From assembly GCA_029718625.1 (NCBI GenBank), contig CM056376.1, forward strand, positions 88,975,675-89,039,674: a stretch of DNA of 64,000 nucleotides. The letters are read 5' to 3'. The translations under genes were made by a program, and so were the position numbers. Below are positions 50,931-63,180 of this stretch, in pieces. Position 1 is the first letter of the stretch. Each line of letters opens with the position of its first letter. The stretch comes from Synaphobranchus kaupii. Its lineage: Eukaryota; Chordata; Actinopteri; Anguilliformes; Synaphobranchidae. The notes under the pieces were generated by a model. It was not told where the DNA came from and did no database searches. It saw only the letters and a program-made list of their open reading frames with translations.

Positions 50931-52899
50931 CTATAAACTAACCCTATAGCTCTCTCCCTAATTTGGATTTTGTTGCAGGGAGGAAAACAAGTTTATCTGA
51001 CTCCAGTAATTTCAAAACCTGTAACCTGAATGTTTATTTGTGAATATACAGTACATAAACATGTATGCGCATTGACTGGGGTGTGCTTATATGAAATAAT
51101 GAGTGTAACCCTGTACCTCAGAGAGCGAGATTGTCCCATGTCCTGGCATTTGCACTGATTGTTCCTCCCAGCTGTGCTTTATGGTCTCTGGTGTTTGTGG
51201 CCCCAACAGTGTTATAAAATGACACCTTACACTAATACCTGAGACTGTACGTCACATCCTAACCTGTAATTCTCCTCAACACGTATATCAGATAAATAAT
51301 AATAATAATAATGCATGGCATTTATATGCAGATGTTTCTGATCTCCCTAACAGCCGAGTCTGAGGAAACCAACAGAACACCCGAATACAGTCTTACACAC
51401 TCAACAGTTCTGTTTTCACTGAGAAAGGAACTAATGACTCTGCCACTCAGAATGAAAAGAGCACACCCAAGAGCAAGACAGTGAAGAGGGATTTCAATGA
51501 TTTCCATTATGGTTCAAACATGTTTTGCCTTGCAGTTGTGCTGAACATATAGGTTTACCATTTCTGATGTTTACGGGGCCCCAGACTTGCTAATTAAAAT
51601 ATGCAGAGAATCCGTTACTTGTGTCAGTAATTAGAACATTTATTCTCAAACTATTTGAATCTGTTTATACAGGTCGTGGTGACTTTCCTCTTTGCGCCGT
51701 GTCCATTTCTCTCTCCTTAGGCATCCTATTTTTTTTTTTTTTAATCAAAATTAATTCCCACCTGATGCCTAGCATTCCTCAGACAAGTTGTTTGGAGTCT
51801 CATGTCTGTTCTGGTGTGATCCCCAGAGCTGAGTGTGTCTCTGAGACAGTGGAGAAGTCAATGGGGTGACCCAATAAGGGAGGGTGGGGACGTGGACAGA
51901 CCAGGGCAGAACGACTCACCTGGGCTGCTCTAATATCTAATATTAAAATCCAGAGCAGCTCCCTGAAGCGCCGTCTGCTTTTTCCACATCAAAACATGGT
52001 TCAAACAGGCAAACAGGCAAAGTAGGGCGAGAGCACACTGTGCACAGGCAACCTGGTTTTCAGCTCCGAATGACCTTGAAAGCGGACGCTCTGCTGTCAT
52101 CCATGCGGATGCTGTGGGGGAGAGGCTCTGTTGAGGTGCAGGTGAGAGAAACAACCATAAAAAACAGGGTCTGACAGAACCAGCCTGTATCCATGGACCA
52201 ACAAAAACTGTGACTTACATTTACTTGGAAAGGTAGCCTAAAATTTATGAAAAGGCATTAGAAACATGGTAGTTTTGTGTTGCTTAGGTTCAATGGTGCA
52301 GCTCAAGCTGATAAACGGTCCACACTACCACGCAATCTACAACTCTTATATGGCTTTAAATATAACCATACTGTATATTTAAAATGTGTCAACTCAACAT
52401 ACAAAGAGGAAACATAAAGAAACTACACAAATTAAAATATTCTTAAAAGGAAGCAACTTCACAGTGTGCATTCTGTACTGAGAACCTGCAGTGCAATGTG
52501 TAAATAGTTATCTATTCTCTTGGTTACTTGGTATCATAGGTATTAAACATTTTGAACGGTGTGTGTGGAGTAATGTATAATGCATACAATGTTCAATATC
52601 CCTTTAAGCTAATGTCCTGCTATGTTATTGGTTGACCGTTACCCTGCGCGAGATTTGGTTTTGAAAAAGAAGAAGAAAATTAGTGCGTGAGATCTGGTGG
52701 GGAGAAGAACGGTCTTGTTCGAGTAACGTTTGTTTTTTTTGGACGGAGTTAAACCAACAGTCACCTTCTCCCTCATTCTCTGTGGGATTTCCATGGACCC
52801 TGCCGGGCCATAGATAAACAAATTGAACGGACTTGATGAGGGTAACAAGAACATTGTTGGATAGCTTTCAGACGGCCGTCCTTTGGCTGGGAGTTTGCT

Positions 52900-52913
52900 G
52901 TTGCTATAGCAAC
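52900..52913. promoter_or_regulatory. RFX X-box-like palindrome
   Basis: GTTGCTATAGCAAC is a perfect 14-bp palindrome (16 with flanking T/A) close to the RFX-factor X-box GTTRCCATGGYAAC. No gene start was recognised nearby, so function is unproven. Confidence 0.35.
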
Positions 52914-53433
52914 AACTAGTGGGCCCACTCCATGGACTGTGAATAGGTACTGTGCATGGTGTGGTAACATTCTAGTAAGCAGGCCTGCAATTCTATATAC
53001 CAGTATTTTATTGTATATATTTGAGTGCTGATTTATTTGAATGTTTTGAATGTATTTCACTGTTGTTATGTTATTGTTCATTGATTTGTAATCTATGTGT
53101 TTGTGAAATTACCCTGGTGAAAACATTATTGATCTTTCAATCTTACCTTGATTACTTTTAATTGTTCTATTATTGAACCTTTTAAAACGTTCAATTTATA
53201 CATGGTGTTCATTATTTTAGATAAGCGTTTTGGGTAGTGGGGCTTTACCTATTCTGCAAGTTATAAGGGTGGTGTTGCCACCGTGCACCACAACAAATCC
53301 TGAATCTTATTACACACAGTTGGATAGGTGACATACACAAAACTGTCAGTAATTAAGGCCAAACAGTGTGCTGCATTCCCTTACAAAGGTGGGAGCCTGG
53401 TCAAAGGCTAATAGCTCTACACATACAGGATTA

Positions 53434-53460
53434 AACACACACACACACACACACACACAC
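53434..53460 (+). repeat. (CA)n microsatellite
   Basis: Twenty-seven bases of alternating AC. Confidence 0.9.
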
Positions 53461-53562
53461 GCATATACACTGTATACATATAGTAATATTGTAATGTCTT
53501 CATTTCAAGGATTTTAAACATTTGAACCTCATACATTAGCATACAACAAAGCAATGGCGTTC

Positions 53563-53574
53563 TTCTTCTTCTTC

Positions 53575-53604
<30 letters not shown>
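53563..53604 (+). repeat. (TTC)n followed by (TTA)n
   Basis: TTC triplets switch to TTA triplets, a compound microsatellite. Confidence 0.9.
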
Positions 53605-53606
<2 letters not shown>

Positions 53607-54359
53607 ATGCAGAAATAAGAAAACAAAATTGGAACCCAGTGTCATTTGATTATCCATATACAACTGAGTGTCTTTGTTGCTTTTATCTTGTGTCTTTGAT
53701 ATTTGACTAAATTAACTCTATGTTACTAGATTTCTGTGACCTGACTATTAAATTAATTGTTTGGTTTATCAGGAGAAAAGAGAAGTCATATAGTACCTGA
53801 TCCTGTGTTAAAAATATTGAATTTGTTTGATTTCCTCCACTTCAAAATCAATTGCAAATGTTAACATATTCAACTGATTTGAATATTCTACTAAGCAACC
53901 TTTCTCTCTCTCTCCGCCTATGTAGTAAGCCAGAGAGATGTCTTCTGTTTGGAAAAGATATGTAAGAATGTGTGCTTTTTTATTCTCTAAATATATCTGG
54001 ATGTTATACAATTATGTGAGGCACATGCTGGGTAGATAGACAGTTGGCTGGTAATGAGATGATCCACAACTGGCATACTCCAGGGGTAATTACAGGTATG
54101 GCTTGGGGTAACTAATGTCCAAAGGATAATTACAGTTTGTTCAATGCCTTATGGCCCAAAGATAGTTACAACTTGTTTAAAGTCGAGTATTTACTACTGA
54201 CTGAGTTTGGATATATGTTGAGTCTCTAAATCTGTAATGCACCGGCGGGTAACTACAGTTAGTTTAGACCTAGATGTAGCCTGGATTTCTACTGTATTCC
54301 AGAAATATTTCCTGTTATGGTTTTGGGTCTCTGATTCTGCCGGGGCAGGTACAGGTTGT

Positions 54360-55670
54360 GTACAGTCCAGCTTATCCCAGCAGACATTGGGTGAAAGGCA
54401 GAAATACACCCTGGACAGGTCACCAATCAATCGCAGGGCCCACACATCATTCATTCACACATTCATACCCCAAGGACAATTTTGACTCTCTAATTAACCT
54501 GACCTTGATGTTTTTGGACTGTGGAAGGAAACGGGAGTAGCTGGAGGAAACCCATGCAGGCACTGCAAGAACAGGCAGAAACTCCACACAGAAAGGCCCT
54601 CAGCCAGGATTTGAACTCGGTCAGGGGCGTCCGCAGGATTTCTTCCCGGGGTACGCAACAGAGTAGGCCAAGCCATAGGCTACATGAAAACAAAGCCACT
54701 ACTTAGGACTAACGTTACAACGTAATTTACCAATATATTTTGCACTCATAAGGTCGCATATTACAAGAAGTTCTAACGTAGGAGTAGGCCTAGCCTACGT
54801 TAAAGTCTGATCTTTCATCAGCAAAACCGGAGAGACGTACTTCAAAATAGAATGGAAATGTTACGCGCAAAAAGATGTTACGTGACTTACAGTAACCTGA
54901 TATTTCATCAGGAAAACCGGAGAGACCTCACAATGGAATGGAAATGTTGCGCGCAACAAGCTGTTACGCGACTTACAGCACAATTAATGTTAACACAATG
55001 AAAACACTTCTGACAAGTCAATGTAACTATCGAACATGCTCAACAAAATGTATTCACTGCTTAAATTTCTAATAAAATATTATATGCACGCCAATTGTGT
55101 GTGTGTTAGAGAGAGCAAGAGCACGAGCAAGAGCAAGTCACTGCAAATAAGAGAACATTTTGGTGGGTAGCTCGTCTCCCGGTGGGGCTAACTCATCCTC
55201 AGCTGAGGACTGGTTCTCCGAAAGCTGATTCTCCGAATTGTTATTTTCATTCTTTTTCAGACTCAACAGTTCCAATGCTGAGCTGCTTTCTTTTCTTTGA
55301 CATATTTGGCTAACGTCAATTACTGTATTCGTTTAAGTTAGTTATCTTGACTGACAAGTAAAAAGGCAACTCTAAACTTTTCCCGGTCTAAAGAAAAAGG
55401 TGGTCCTCCAATCACTTTCAACTGTGTCTTCCAATCACTTTCAAATGTTTGAAATATGCAAAACTTGGCAAATACAATAACCAGGCAATACAACGAAGAC
55501 AATAAGCAAATATCATTCCTCAACATCGTAGAAACAGAGACGGAAAGACTTTGACAATTCACGTCAGTTTTAATGGAAATACTAATTTTGCGTACAGCTG
55601 GGGGCGCCACTGAACTCGGTACCTTCTTGCAGTGAGGCGACAGCACTAGTCACTGCACCGGCCTGCCACC
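54360..55670 (-). mobile_element. Old SINE of the (ATGG)n-tail family, copy c, split by a hAT
   Basis: 54360-54621 and 55613-55670 together align with the body and head of the SINE copies at 24665 and 35155 (TACACCCTGGACAGG, CACAGAAAGGCCCTC, ACCTTCTTGC). It is more diverged than the other two and its tail region is lost, so it is the oldest of the three. Confidence 0.85.
54622..55612. mobile_element. Non-autonomous hAT element, 991 bp
   Basis: Ends CAGGGGCGTCCGCAG and ...CTGGGGGCGCCACTG are inverted repeats typical of hAT. The 8-bp duplication AACTCGGT flanks it (54614-54621, 55613-55620), and the other SINE copies give the uninterrupted sequence across the site. An internal direct duplication occurs: TCATCAG(C/G)AAAACCGGAGAG at 54815 and 54906. 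No transposase was recognised; a 102-codon minus-strand frame at its right end has no clear family resemblance. Confidence 0.9.
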
Positions 55671-55679
55671 GCAGAGAAT

Positions 55680-58521
55680 AACCAAATAACCTTAAAAAAA
55701 AAAACCTAAAAAAAAACCTTTAAAAAAGATTTCAGTGTTCCATTTTGGTCAACCTCAGCCCTGAGTGCTTGCTCTTTGTTCTTTATCCCAGTGAGGGAGA
55801 ACAGTACTTCCATTTGTTCTGAAGACAGAGGGACGCACTCTTCTAATATCTTGCTCTTTTTGTTGATCTGTACCACTGTGTGATGGAGGAGAAAACTGAA
55901 TTCAGCAGCCTGAGGTTATTCATTTGCAAACAGACCCAGCTCCCATTATAGACATATAGCTGTGTCGTGATTATTCACATCACACAAAGCTATAGAAATC
56001 ATTCACCTGCGTCACAAGCATGCGATAGAAGTCCTTCCTGCGCGTCACTCGGCATTGGCGCGCCGGAGGTAAGACTGAAACTAGCAGCCATTTTCTCCCT
56101 AATAACAAGAAGAAAAGTGAACTGTCTGTTTTCTTGTCTCGAGCGCCTGCAGAGCGGAGTCTGGAATGAGAATAGGACACTGTGGAGTTAATGGCACATG
56201 AATGATGTGCTGATGCACCGAGCTGTCTTTTCACCACAAAAACAGGACATAAAACCCATAAGCAACATGATTATTTTTTACAGCACTGCCTATTCTTTGT
56301 TCCACAATATGGCTATCCACAGAAGACAATCACAATTTTGTTTTTCAGTAAAAAGTGTTTTTAATTGTCAGTATGAATGCATACATTTCAATTATGATTT
56401 TGTCCTTATAATTGTTTTATATACAACTGTGTATAAAATTGCAATTATCATCCAGTGGTGAATGATAAATGGAATGATAAAATCAACAATTTCAACAAAT
56501 GCATTGTTTCAAGTGTTGAGTTTCCTGTCGAATTGTGTAGGTTCAGCAGTAAGCCATTTGTCCATTGACCTGAGCAAACAGAGCAGCAACTTGCCAATGT
56601 CCGTCATCTGGGATGTGATCTACCTAGAAATGTAGGATGAAGAACAGAACATTTGCCTATTTTAGTCAGAGTGGATAAACCTGCTGTGAGCTGTAATCAG
56701 ACACTTAGTGAGACAGGGCCAACCTTGTCCAAAATAAGAAGGGTACCTTTCACACGCTGGGATTTTATATGGAGTACCAGTAACAATTCTCCTCTCTCAC
56801 TGCTTCTCCATTCAATACATACAAGAAGTTTAAAATCCCATGTATATGTGCCCATATACAGTATATAGATTCATACATTTAAACATATTGATTCACATAC
56901 AGGAATTCATATCTGTAACTTTTACCCACAAGATTTTAAATACATACAATCTCCTAACAAAACAGGAGCTTGTGTAAAGCTGCATGTTATATCATCAGAT
57001 TGTAGACCAAATAGGTATATTTCAACATATACAAAAACAATGACATGTTCATGAATAATATATTCAACATTTCCAGCATAGTAATGGTAATGAAATATGT
57101 CACAAATCCAGGACCATTTTTTAATTTCTGGAACAATGCGATAGGATATGCACACTGCTACTCCCAAGGAAAAATGAGGTAAATAATGGATGCTGTTTAT
57201 TGCTTAAAATACAGTATATTCTCTTAGATTTCAGAATTCAGAAATGCTTGCATTTTTGTAGGTATAAATCTTGGTAAAATGTCAAAAATGCAGATCTGAC
57301 TGACAGGGAGCTACATTTCAGTGCCAGCCAATAACATGCTTGTCTTGGGTCAGCACCGCCCACCCTGGCTAGAGTCCAATTGTAGTGTGGAGTGTGTTAT
57401 GAAACATTGGGGTGTACAGACGAACATGCAGTAAGCCCATTAGAACATTCATCTCCATTGATTCCTCTAGTTTATCATCAACGGAAAGTGCGACTCTTTT
57501 AATAATGTTGCATTGTATGTTATTTCTAGGTCTAAAGCCTACTCTGTCCAGTTGATAGTCAGTCCATAACCGTGAGGTTCATATCTCTGGGGTCGTACTC
57601 TGGGGTTATTTTCATAAGCTAAAGTGCTTCAGTCCGTGTGAGATTATTATCACAATAACAAAAACAATGTCTATGAACAAATATTTATATAACATTATTT
57701 ATATAATATATTCATAAACTGCAATGCATGGTATTTTATTTTTTATTTGGGTCTTGACATTATATTGACCAAAGAATTAGCAAGGGGCAAAATTCTATCC
57801 CCTGCAGTATTTTCCATAAAGGGTAAGTCCTTTCATCTGATATAACTCTCTAATGTAGGGCCTGAGGGTATTCTGCAGCCACTGTTGCGTGATTGAAAGC
57901 TCAAAAATAAAGAACCATATTAAAATCAGATGTTCAGGCAGAGGACGAGGACTATTCTGGGGCTATTCTGTAGCTTCTGTTTCATGTTGTTATTCAAATC
58001 ATAACCAGATATACCTAGTTTTTCATGAATGGCAGTACATTGAAATTTTTTTGTTCCCAGGCATCTGTTGCTCTGTTATGTAGTATACTTTTTTCCATTT
58101 GCACATATGGAAAATCAGGAATGCTCATGAGCAGCTTCAGAAATTTCCGAACTTTTGTACAGTTTGTCATTGATTTATTCCTGTGGCAAATCTGACTCAT
58201 TAGGAAACACAGTATTAGCTATATAAAGGTCTGGTTTGAAAAAAAGGAAACTAATCGCGTGGTAAGCAGGTTACGCAATTGCGATGAAAGGAGCTGATTC
58301 CAGAATGAGCGCGTTATTTTCCGCACAGACCACCATTTGTCAGAGGAGTTGGACCCTAGCAGAGACATCGGAGGAAATGAAATCACTGGAGCAAGGGCAG
58401 TAAAAACACAATATTCAGTAATAAAATAGTCCAGGTAACTTTCATACTTTCAGAACGAACTGCCTGTTCATTATAAATCACAACGTCATCCATTCCGTGA
58501 GTCATTACGTGATGTAGTGAG
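55680..58521. other. 2.8 kb without a recognisable gene
   Basis: AT-rich unique-looking DNA; no transposon termini or coding resemblance. Confidence 0.5.
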
Positions 58522-58745
58522 CATCCTGTGTGTCACTGTATGCCTACATCACATTACATCCCGTCGGTTATTTATTAAGTACAGCGCACCCCCTCAGTCA
58601 TCCATGTGTGTACAGTATAGAACATTCTGTAATTCCATTGCGTCTCTTCGGAATTTACAATACATCCCGTCAGTCATTGTGTATTTACACTACAAAACAT
58701 CCTATTCATCATTGTGTGTGTGTACTCCACAACATCAGTCTACTG
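58522..58745 (+). repeat. Degenerate minisatellite, ~35-bp period, 6-7 units
   Basis: Units beginning CATC(C) occur at 58522, 58557, ~58589, 58623 (CATTC), 58663, 58698 and 58733, spaced 35, ~32, ~34, 40, 35 and 35. Shared core: CATCCCGTCAGTCATTGTGT then a TACA-rich end. Overlapping ~100-codon frames here are by-products. Confidence 0.75.
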
Positions 58746-59399
58746 CATGTATGGTGTCCTTTTCTCAAAGCAAGGACATCCTCTACCACATCACGCACCT
58801 GACTGCGCAAACTGGGTAAGAAGTGGGGTAAGTGCAGTTCTGTCATTTGGAAATAAGTTTGCAAATGCATTGCCAAATGAAGTATGTTGGATGCGGGGGG
58901 GCTGGGCAGGCCAGATTGCACTTTACAACACGTCCCACCTAGCTGTCACTGTGTATACAGTCCAGTAACTAATATTCTCAATATCTGAATGCTATCCTGC
59001 AGGTGCACCACTGTTATAGAGGACTGGGGAAAGTACTGGCCTTCAGTGGCCTGACTGGGAGTGCGTCAACACAGATCCTGATTCACTCACATTCCTTATA
59101 CAGGAATCCCCCTCATTCCCACTCCCCTGCTCTTTAATACTGACAGATCTGGTAACCCTACCCTGAAAGTCTCTCTCCGGCTGCAGTCCCCTCCCACTAA
59201 ATGTCATCTGTGAGGCCCTCTTCCGTGGGACAATACTGGGGGACTTAGCAACTCACAAACTTAGGACTGATTCATTCGGGGGGTTCCTGCTCTCTCAGCA
59301 AGCCAAGGGAGATTCCAATACGCCCCCCACCCCACTTTTCGGCTAAGAATATACTCCGACGACAGCCTCAAAAATCCCCTTTGCCTTTGTACGTGTTGG
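58746..59399. other. No gene seen
   Basis: Moderate-GC unique-looking DNA between the two minisatellites. Confidence 0.45.
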
Positions 59400-59414
59400 A
59401 GGTTAAAGTGTACT

Positions 59415-59640
59415 GCCGACTTGGAGCTCTCCGATTGGCTAAATGGTTTAAAGAATTCGGGTGATGGGGAGGACGCTGACTGGCCAGCATATCAAAATGT
59501 TCTGATGATTTGGAGGCCACTGATTAGCAAGGAGTGTTAAATATCTAGCTGACCTGGTGGCTGTTGACTGGCCCTGTGTTTAAAACAACCTGCCCACTTG
59601 GACGTTTCTGATTGGCAGAGTACAAAACCAATTGGGAAAC
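59415..59640 (+). repeat. Degenerate minisatellite, 44-bp period, 5 units with ATTGG core
   Basis: GA(T/C)TGGC-type words start at 59433, 59478, 59522 (GATTAGC), 59566 and 59610, spaced 45, 44, 44 and 44. Each is preceded about 14 bases earlier by TGGAGG-like and followed by a TTTAAA-like stretch. Three of the units contain or nearly contain ATTGG, the reverse of a CCAAT box. Confidence 0.8.
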
Positions 59641-60499
59641 TTGGCAAAGACACTGTGTTCCTTGTATTACATTTATGATGAAACTTTTATTATAGAGGCA
59701 TCAACCATCACCTCTTTTTAGAGGAAGTCTTAATTTGTGTTAACTTGTGAAGAGAGTCCCCAGGTTATGTACACCATAACTCTGTTTCCTCCTCTGTAAC
59801 TAAAACAAATGATTTCTAAAGCCTCCACCTTATCTCCAGCAATTATTTGTCTTTATAAGGATTGATGTCTTGTTTGTCCAGAACTGGCTGCATAATTTTG
59901 TCATTGTGATGCTATCATGTTTTCTCTGTGATGAGCCCATACTTAATAGCGAGTGGGGGGAAATGAGCTTTGACCTGTTTATCCGCCCTTCTCCATCAAC
60001 TGACTTTTCCTCCATCGATCTAGGACAATACATTTAGAAGACACTAGAGGAAAGAGGGGGAGGAGGGCGTGTAGACGGATGAGCTTGAGACCATTCAGAT
60101 GAGTGTCTGGAGACTTTGATTGAGGTGGACTTCAGAATGGTTCATGTTCATTTTAATAATACATATTGATTCAAAAGGTCTAAGAATCTGCGCATTTGAC
60201 ATAATTTATTAATACAGCTATAGTGCGGTGTGGTGCTTGGAATACCGAGTATTTTACTGAGGCAAAGAGCAACTCCTGTTCTATTGGGGGTTGTGGTCCA
60301 GACGAGCCAATTATAGCAGCGCTTTTTTCCATTTGTCTCTAATAAATATTGTTAATACAGTATTTATTATTGTTTATTATAAAGCTGTACATATGTCCAG
60401 TATGTGTGTGTGGTTAGTTGTGGATGTATGCCTGCGATTCTGCATGTGCAAACTGATCACTACCATTACTAGATGACGGTTGATTTGAAAGGAAATCTC

Positions 60500-60541
<42 letters not shown>

Positions 60542-61649
60542 ACACACACACACACATGACTGTGCTACACCATGGCAACTCCCTAATCTCCATTGCTGTG
60601 GTGAAACAGCAGCGACATAGGGTCACTTCATGCAGTGACTGACACTGGCATTCCAACCAACAACTACCTCAACTACTTTTCACCTTCAGCTACAGCATCA
60701 GCGTTCTAACCACCATTGATTTTGTTCCAACGGTCAGCCAGGGCAACAATATACCCAACAACGGTCAAGCAAACAGTGGTCCAACCACAAACCATACAGA
60801 CTATGCATTCAGCCACTCTGTGTTCCAACCACTCCCACTGTGGCATCAGACAAAACAACAATAATGACCTCTCACATTCCCCCATGGAGGAAACCAGAAA
60901 TGTGGAGTGTCTGTCTTCAGACATTACAGTAATACAGAAGGTATTAGATGCATCAGAAATAATAGTGGGGCAAGGGAGATGTTCAGATATAGACGCATAT
61001 TCATATGCAGAAAATATCAATGTCAAACCTGTAACAACGCATAGTCACAAATTGTTCTGTGTGAAAACCTGCAAGGTTTGGCTCATTTGCCTACCCGTAC
61101 CGCGGACTGATACGGCTGCACCGGCGATTTTATTCCACATCAAGTAGGTTAATGGGGGATTTTTTTCAATTAGCATTTAGACTGATAGCATTGCAACGCA
61201 TAACGATTGCAGTATATGCTCCTATAGTAGGAGCTGTTAGCAATATGGGCCAATCATGGTGGTCCACTTAGTTCTGCTAAAAAGTTAATTGTAGATATTT
61301 CTGTCTTGCTTGTGTAATATGCAATTATATACATAATTTTCATTTTGAGCAAAGCAATGTGCATAATTCACACTATCAAGGAATAATAACCATCTTGTAA
61401 TATTAACCCAGAAACAATAGGAACAAAGAAATTGCGTTTCTACGAGTACAAACACTGACCTGGTAAGGGCACATGACATTCCTTTGATGACAACTGAGAA
61501 GCACTCTGTTTCAGCTTTGAGAGTGGCCTTTGAGGCCAGACAGTCTAAAAATACTTGTGTTTGTGCACTACAGGAAACAGGGATGCCTGCGGAAATGGAG
61601 AAGGCTTCCACTGTCCACTGCCATGCAGCCTCTGGGTGCCCCCACACTG
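59641..61649. other. 2 kb without a recognisable gene
   Basis: Includes the CT/AC microsatellite. A 143-codon plus-strand frame (60716-61147) follows CAAC-rich sequence and has no family resemblance. Confidence 0.5.
60503..60555 (+). repeat. (CT)n(AC)n compound microsatellite
   Basis: CT dinucleotides to 60539, then GACACACACACACACA. Confidence 0.95.
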
Positions 61650-61655
61650 TTGACA

Positions 61656-62525
61656 CCATAGATATAGAACCATAGATATGACATATGTCATAGTTATGCC
61701 GAGCTCACACTACAAGACCTTTGCCCCGATTCTGACATCAAAGACGAACTCTCTACAAATCTTGCAGTCCTATGATAATCTTTAAAAAATCTGGTTCGGT
61801 CGGATGGACCGGTCTTTTGCTGTGAGATGGCCAAAGACGCGATTATTTCTGTCGTGAACCAATCTGGACCTTGTCAGGAGAGCCCACAATCATTTCAAAC
61901 TGGTTTGATTTTGTCGGGAGTCCTGGCTGACCTGCAATGACGCATCGTTCTACTAGAATGTCAACAGCCAATGAACGAGCGCACAACAAACGCAACGAAA
62001 AACGGTTTGAATTGATCCATACTTCCGTAGCCTTGGCAACTGTGCATGGAAATTCGACCTCTTCATTTAGTCCTGTATAAGTTGTGTAGAACTCGTGTGA
62101 TGTGCAACCCCCGAGTAATTCTCTGTCTTCCTAAAATCACATAGTGTGTGCTGTATCGCGCAGCTATTTTATTCTTTTTTTCATTTGACAGTCGTTAGAT
62201 GTGAGCTGCTCTCCTCGGATGGGATTTTGTAAAGATTTAAAAGTCATATAGTGTGAGCTTGGCTTTAGTGGCATAATTTTTTAGACCATACCCAGGTAAG
62301 ATGGTGGCCAGTAACCATGGTTTTATATCTATGAGCCAATCATCAGCTATCTGGCTTCTGAGACCCGATTATGACATCACAGCGGGTTAGAAAGTACATG
62401 ACACTTTGCCATAGGTCCCTATTATAGCTGTACCCAGGTAAGATGGCTGCCATTTGTTCCATTTCAGAATTCCAAATTACTATTACATTAAATCATATGT
62501 CATATCTGTGGTTCTATATCTATGG
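61656..62525. mobile_element. TIR element, 870 bp, 32-bp TIRs, TTGACA duplication
   Basis: The left 32 bases (CCATAGATATAGAACC...) match the inverted right 32 bases (62494-62525) with one mismatch. TTGACA lies directly outside both ends (61650-61655, 62526-62531). The interior holds a second element (61698-62263) and two diverged direct repeats of ACCCAGGTAAGATGG (62290 and 62431). No coding capacity. A 6-bp duplication is uncommon; superfamily unassigned. Confidence 0.82.
61698..62263. mobile_element. Nested TIR element, 566 bp
   Basis: GCCGAGCTCACACTACAAGA at the left and ...ATATAGTGTGAGCTTGGC at the right are inverted repeats (about 14 of the first 15 bases). It sits inside 61656-62525. 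Target duplication not readable. AGCTCACACTA termini are ones I recall from fish hAT-like MITEs. Confidence 0.7.
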
Positions 62526-62882
62526 TTGACACCTATTACAACATCTCTAATATTGAGGCTCATATTCAGGCCAATCAAATCAGAACCCTAATGCATTTAC
62601 CATGTCTGACCAATAACACCTAACTGCTTTTTGACCAATTACATCTCATAATACACTTGCGTAGCCCTTACATTTCTTTGCTTCGGGTGTTTCCCCCCCT
62701 AGTTTGCCGTTTGATCCATGTAATTCTTTCCATGGAAGCCCTGTGTTTGAAGGCCATGACCTGTGCTGTGCAATGCAGCTCAATGCTTTCTCATAAAATA
62801 TTAACAAAGACAGAGGCTCAGAAATTATATCATTCCCAGGCAGAAGAGTGGTATTCGTATGGAACAACTGAGACATCTATCG

Positions 62883-62893
62883 AGAGAGAGAGC

Positions 62894-62928
<35 letters not shown>
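62883..62928 (+). repeat. (GA)n microsatellite
   Basis: GAGA run with one GCGATA interruption. Confidence 0.93.
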
Positions 62929-62932
<4 letters not shown>

Positions 62933-63051
62933 TAAGAGAGATAAATTATTACAGGCTGGTGGTTTGGTGTCATTGGGTATCAGGTGCCAGAGACTACTAC
63001 TGCTGAATGAGGTTGGCTGACAGCGCCATCTCCTGTGTGTGTAGGTGTGTA

Positions 63052-63052
<1 letters not shown>

Positions 63053-63097
<45 letters not shown>

Positions 63098-63103
63098 GTG
63101 TGC

Positions 63104-63139
<36 letters not shown>
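63053..63139 (+). repeat. (TG)n microsatellite with CG interruptions
   Basis: TG run of about 87 bases with GCG at two places; continues imperfectly to 63180. Confidence 0.95.
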
Positions 63140-63142
<3 letters not shown>

Positions 63143-63180
63143 TGCGTGTGCAGAGCGTGTGTGTGTGAGTGTGCACCTGT

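Larger units (their letters stand above)
50939..54359. other. 3.4 kb without a recognisable gene
   Basis: Has a short (AAT)n (51296-51312), a T-run (51730-51742), an RFX-like palindrome (52900-52913), (CA)n (53434-53460) and (TTC)n(TTA)n (53563-53604). 52540-53310 could be an LTR-like unit, its minus strand starting TGTGGTGCACGGTGG, but no paired target duplication was found. Confidence 0.5.

Noticed and set aside
60716..61147. 143-codon plus-strand frame as a gene
   Set aside because: Low-complexity CAAC-rich start and no recognisable domain; a frame of this length is possible by chance in 64 kb read in six frames.
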